In this document: one piece after another, positions 5,171 through 6,637 of the stretch
Numbering within the stretch: the stretch's first letter is position 1
Layout: each line of letters starts with the position of its first letter
Notes under the pieces: model-generated
What the model saw: the letters and a program-made list of their open reading frames with translations, nothing else
Databases searched by the model: none
Told to the model about the DNA's origin: nothing
Made by a program: the position numbers and the translations under genes
Source: Bacteroidota bacterium
Lineage (GTDB): Bacteria > Bacteroidota > Rhodothermia > Rhodothermales > UBA10348
DNA length: 6,637 nt
Assembly: GCA_024640835.1 (NCBI GenBank)
Contig: JAHEEH010000112.1
Location: 1-6,637, forward strand
Direction: 5' to 3'

Positions 5171-6142
5171 ATGCTCAATTACATCTGGGCGGGCCTGATC
5201 GGATTCAGTCTCGTCTTCGCCATGGTCTACGACGTGCGGGACCTTGCGCGCGACACGTATCGGAACGGCGAGCCTGTCCCGGTCAGCATCGAGTTTCCCG
5301 AGGGGTATGGAGCAGACCGGCGGGCCGTTCCCGTCCTCGTCCGTTTCGGTGACTTCGAGGACCGGTATGGCCTCGAGGGTGCCGACCCGGGACTTCTGGA
5401 CGGGACCCTTATCCAGAATGCCGACGGCCGGGAGCTCCGCTTCGGTCGGGACGCGGATCTGCCAGAGCCCCTGGGTACCATCCGGCAAATGACGTCGGCC
5501 AGGGACAACGACCTCCGGGGTCCGGTCACGGCGTTGGCCGTGGTCGGCGATTCCGTCGCGACGGCGGGGGTGCAGTTCGGCCAGGTGCGATTCGTCAAGA
5601 TGCAGGCCATCGCCGACGCGGCGTTCTCGATGGCCGAGACCGCGGTGACCATCGCGCTGGGACTAATTGGGGTCATCGCCCTCTGGATGGGACTGCTGCA
5701 GATTGCCGAGGCGTCCGGGCTCATCCAGGTGGTGGTCCGGCTGGCCCAGCCGATCCTGCGGCCGCTCTTCCCCGATATCCCCCGAGACCACCCTGCCCTC
5801 GGCCTCATAGTCCTCAACCTGTCGGCGAACATGCTCGGCCTGGGCAATGCCGCGACCCCGCTCGGCATCAAGGCCATGGAATCGCTTCAGACACTGAGTA
5901 CCGACAAGGACACGGCCACGAACTCGATGGTGATGCTGCTGGCGATGAACACGGCATCGGTGCAGCTCGTGCCTCCGGTTCTTCTCGTCGCGATCATGGG
6001 CCTTCAGATCAACAAGCTCATCTTCGCCATCCTGATCGTGACGGCCATCTCGCTCATCGTGGGCATCGTGGCGGCGAAGCTGCTCGGGCGGTTGCCCGGG
6101 TACCGACGCACCGATCCGAACCGTGAACCCGAAGCCGTCTGA
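5171..6142 (+). CDS. spmA: SpmA-like nucleoside-recognition (Gate) domain membrane protein with inserted soluble domain
   Basis: Inner-membrane protein homologous to Bacillus spore maturation protein A, which carries the 'nucleoside recognition' Gate domain. Its biochemical role is unsettled; outside spore-formers it occurs as a pair with SpmB. TM1 is MLNYIWAGLIGFSLVFAMVYDV (1-22). The Gate part starts near AIADAAFSMAETAVTIALG (146-164), with further hydrophobic segments at about 160-178, 205-222, 252-276 and 282-303. Signature stretches are LFPDIPRDHPALG (199-211), NLSANMLGLGNAATPLGIKAME (216-237) and LAMNTASVQLVPP (257-269). Bacillus SpmA is about 195 residues; this protein has 323. The excess is a non-membrane, beta-prone insert at about 30-145 between TM1 and the Gate segment. 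A weak GGATG lies 10 bases before the ATG. spmB follows after 5 bases, so the two form an operon. Confidence 0.93.
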   Translation: MLNYIWAGLIGFSLVFAMVYDVRDLARDTYRNGEPVPVSIEFPEGYGADRRAVPVLVRFGDFEDRYGLEGADPGLLDGTLIQNADGRELRFGRDADLPEPLGTIRQMTSARDNDLRGPVTALAVVGDSVATAGVQFGQVRFVKMQAIADAAFSMAETAVTIALGLIGVIALWMGLLQIAEASGLIQVVVRLAQPILRPLFPDIPRDHPALGLIVLNLSANMLGLGNAATPLGIKAMESLQTLSTDKDTATNSMVMLLAMNTASVQLVPPVLLVAIMGLQINKLIFAILIVTAISLIVGIVAAKLLGRLPGYRRTDPNREPEAV

Positions 6143-6147
6143 TCGTC

Positions 6148-6637
6148 ATGGATACCATCCGCACCGTAATCGACGTCTTTTCGGTCTTCGTCCTTCCGGC
6201 GCTGATCGTCGGATTCCCGCTCTACGGCCTCTACAGGAAGGTCCCGGTGTACGAGGAATTCGTCACCGGAGCGAAGGAAGGCTTCAGCGTCGCCGTGACC
6301 ATAATCCCCTACCTCGTAGCCATCCTGTTCGCCATAGGCATGTTCCGTGCCTCGGGCGCCATGGAATTCGTGATCGAGGGCATGAGGCCGGTTCTGTCGC
6401 TCATCGGCGTACCGCCCGAGGTCCTGCCGATGATGATCATCCGCCCGCTCACGGGTTCAGGATCGGCCGCGATCGTCCTGGACCTCATAGGGCAATTCGG
6501 CGAGGACTCGATCATCGTGAAGATCGCGGCGACCATGTTCGGATCCACGGAGACGACCTTCTACATCATCGCCGTCTACTTCGGGGCCATCAACGTCCGC
6601 AAGACCCGGCACGCGGTCCCGGCCGGACTGATCGCCG
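6148..6637 (+). CDS. spmB: SpmB-like nucleoside-recognition (Gate) domain membrane protein, 3' end cut by window
   Basis: Partner of SpmA in the inner membrane. The 163 visible residues run from the ATG at 6148 to the window edge. They contain the SpmB landmarks in order: N-terminal membrane segment at about 8-28, VYEEFVTGAKEGFSVAV (34-50), IIPYLVAILFAIGMFRASGA (52-71), EVLPMMIIRPLTGSGS (91-106), ATMFGSTETTFYIIAVYFGA (128-147) and the tail VRKTRHAVPAGLIA (150-163). Full-length homologues are about 175 residues, so roughly a dozen codons are missing. No inserted domain is seen, unlike SpmA. The start is 5 bases after the spmA stop with only a weak GAAG upstream, consistent with translational coupling. 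Confidence 0.94.
   Translation, partial: MDTIRTVIDVFSVFVLPALIVGFPLYGLYRKVPVYEEFVTGAKEGFSVAVTIIPYLVAILFAIGMFRASGAMEFVIEGMRPVLSLIGVPPEVLPMMIIRPLTGSGSAAIVLDLIGQFGEDSIIVKIAATMFGSTETTFYIIAVYFGAINVRKTRHAVPAGLIA

Overview
The window comes from a bacterium with high-GC DNA (clearly above 60% by eye). It looks like a Gram-negative of the Rhodothermota, Gemmatimonadota or related FCB type. This placement is an inference. It rests on an outer-membrane lipoprotein-sorting (LolA-like) gene paired with a MacB/LolE-type permease, a lipobox-bearing subtilase, SpmA/SpmB homologues in what does not look like a Firmicute, and mostly weak Shine-Dalgarno sites. There is no rRNA, tRNA, CRISPR array or transposase here, so no firm taxonomic marker.

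Layout: (1) Bases 1-1993, minus strand: a two-gene unit. The LolA-like periplasmic protein (1235-1993) is followed after one base by an FtsX/MacB-fold ABC permease (1-1233) whose stop lies just outside the window. (2) Bases 1994-2161: a divergent intergenic region with a TACAAT box flanked by two copies of a 9-bp direct repeat. (3) Bases 2162-2944, plus: methylmalonyl-CoA epimerase with an unrecognised C-terminal extension of about 130 residues. (4) Bases 2945-3153: a spacer with two hairpins. (5) Bases 3154-4557, plus: a lipoprotein subtilisin-like (S8) protease. Its propeptide carries seven perfect tandem copies of the hexapeptide RILERY, encoded by an 18-bp minisatellite. (6) Bases 4562-5074, minus and convergent with the protease (4-bp gap): a small NadR-type P-loop kinase. 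(7) Bases 5075-5170: a divergent promoter region. (8) Bases 5171-6637, plus: a spmA-spmB pair. SpmA has an extra soluble domain of about 115 residues inserted after its first membrane segment, and SpmB runs off the window end.

How the genes work together: the two minus-strand genes at the left probably form part of one envelope lipoprotein or lipid export system. SpmA and SpmB very probably act together as an inner-membrane pair. The epimerase belongs to propionyl-CoA/methylmalonyl-CoA metabolism, but none of its usual partners are in view. The protease appears to be a stand-alone exported enzyme. The kinase stands divergently from the spm pair and may or may not be linked to it.

Most noteworthy: the in-frame RILERY minisatellite in the protease propeptide, and two lineage-type domain additions to otherwise well-known families (the epimerase C-terminus and the SpmA loop domain). 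No complete novel multi-gene system is evident.
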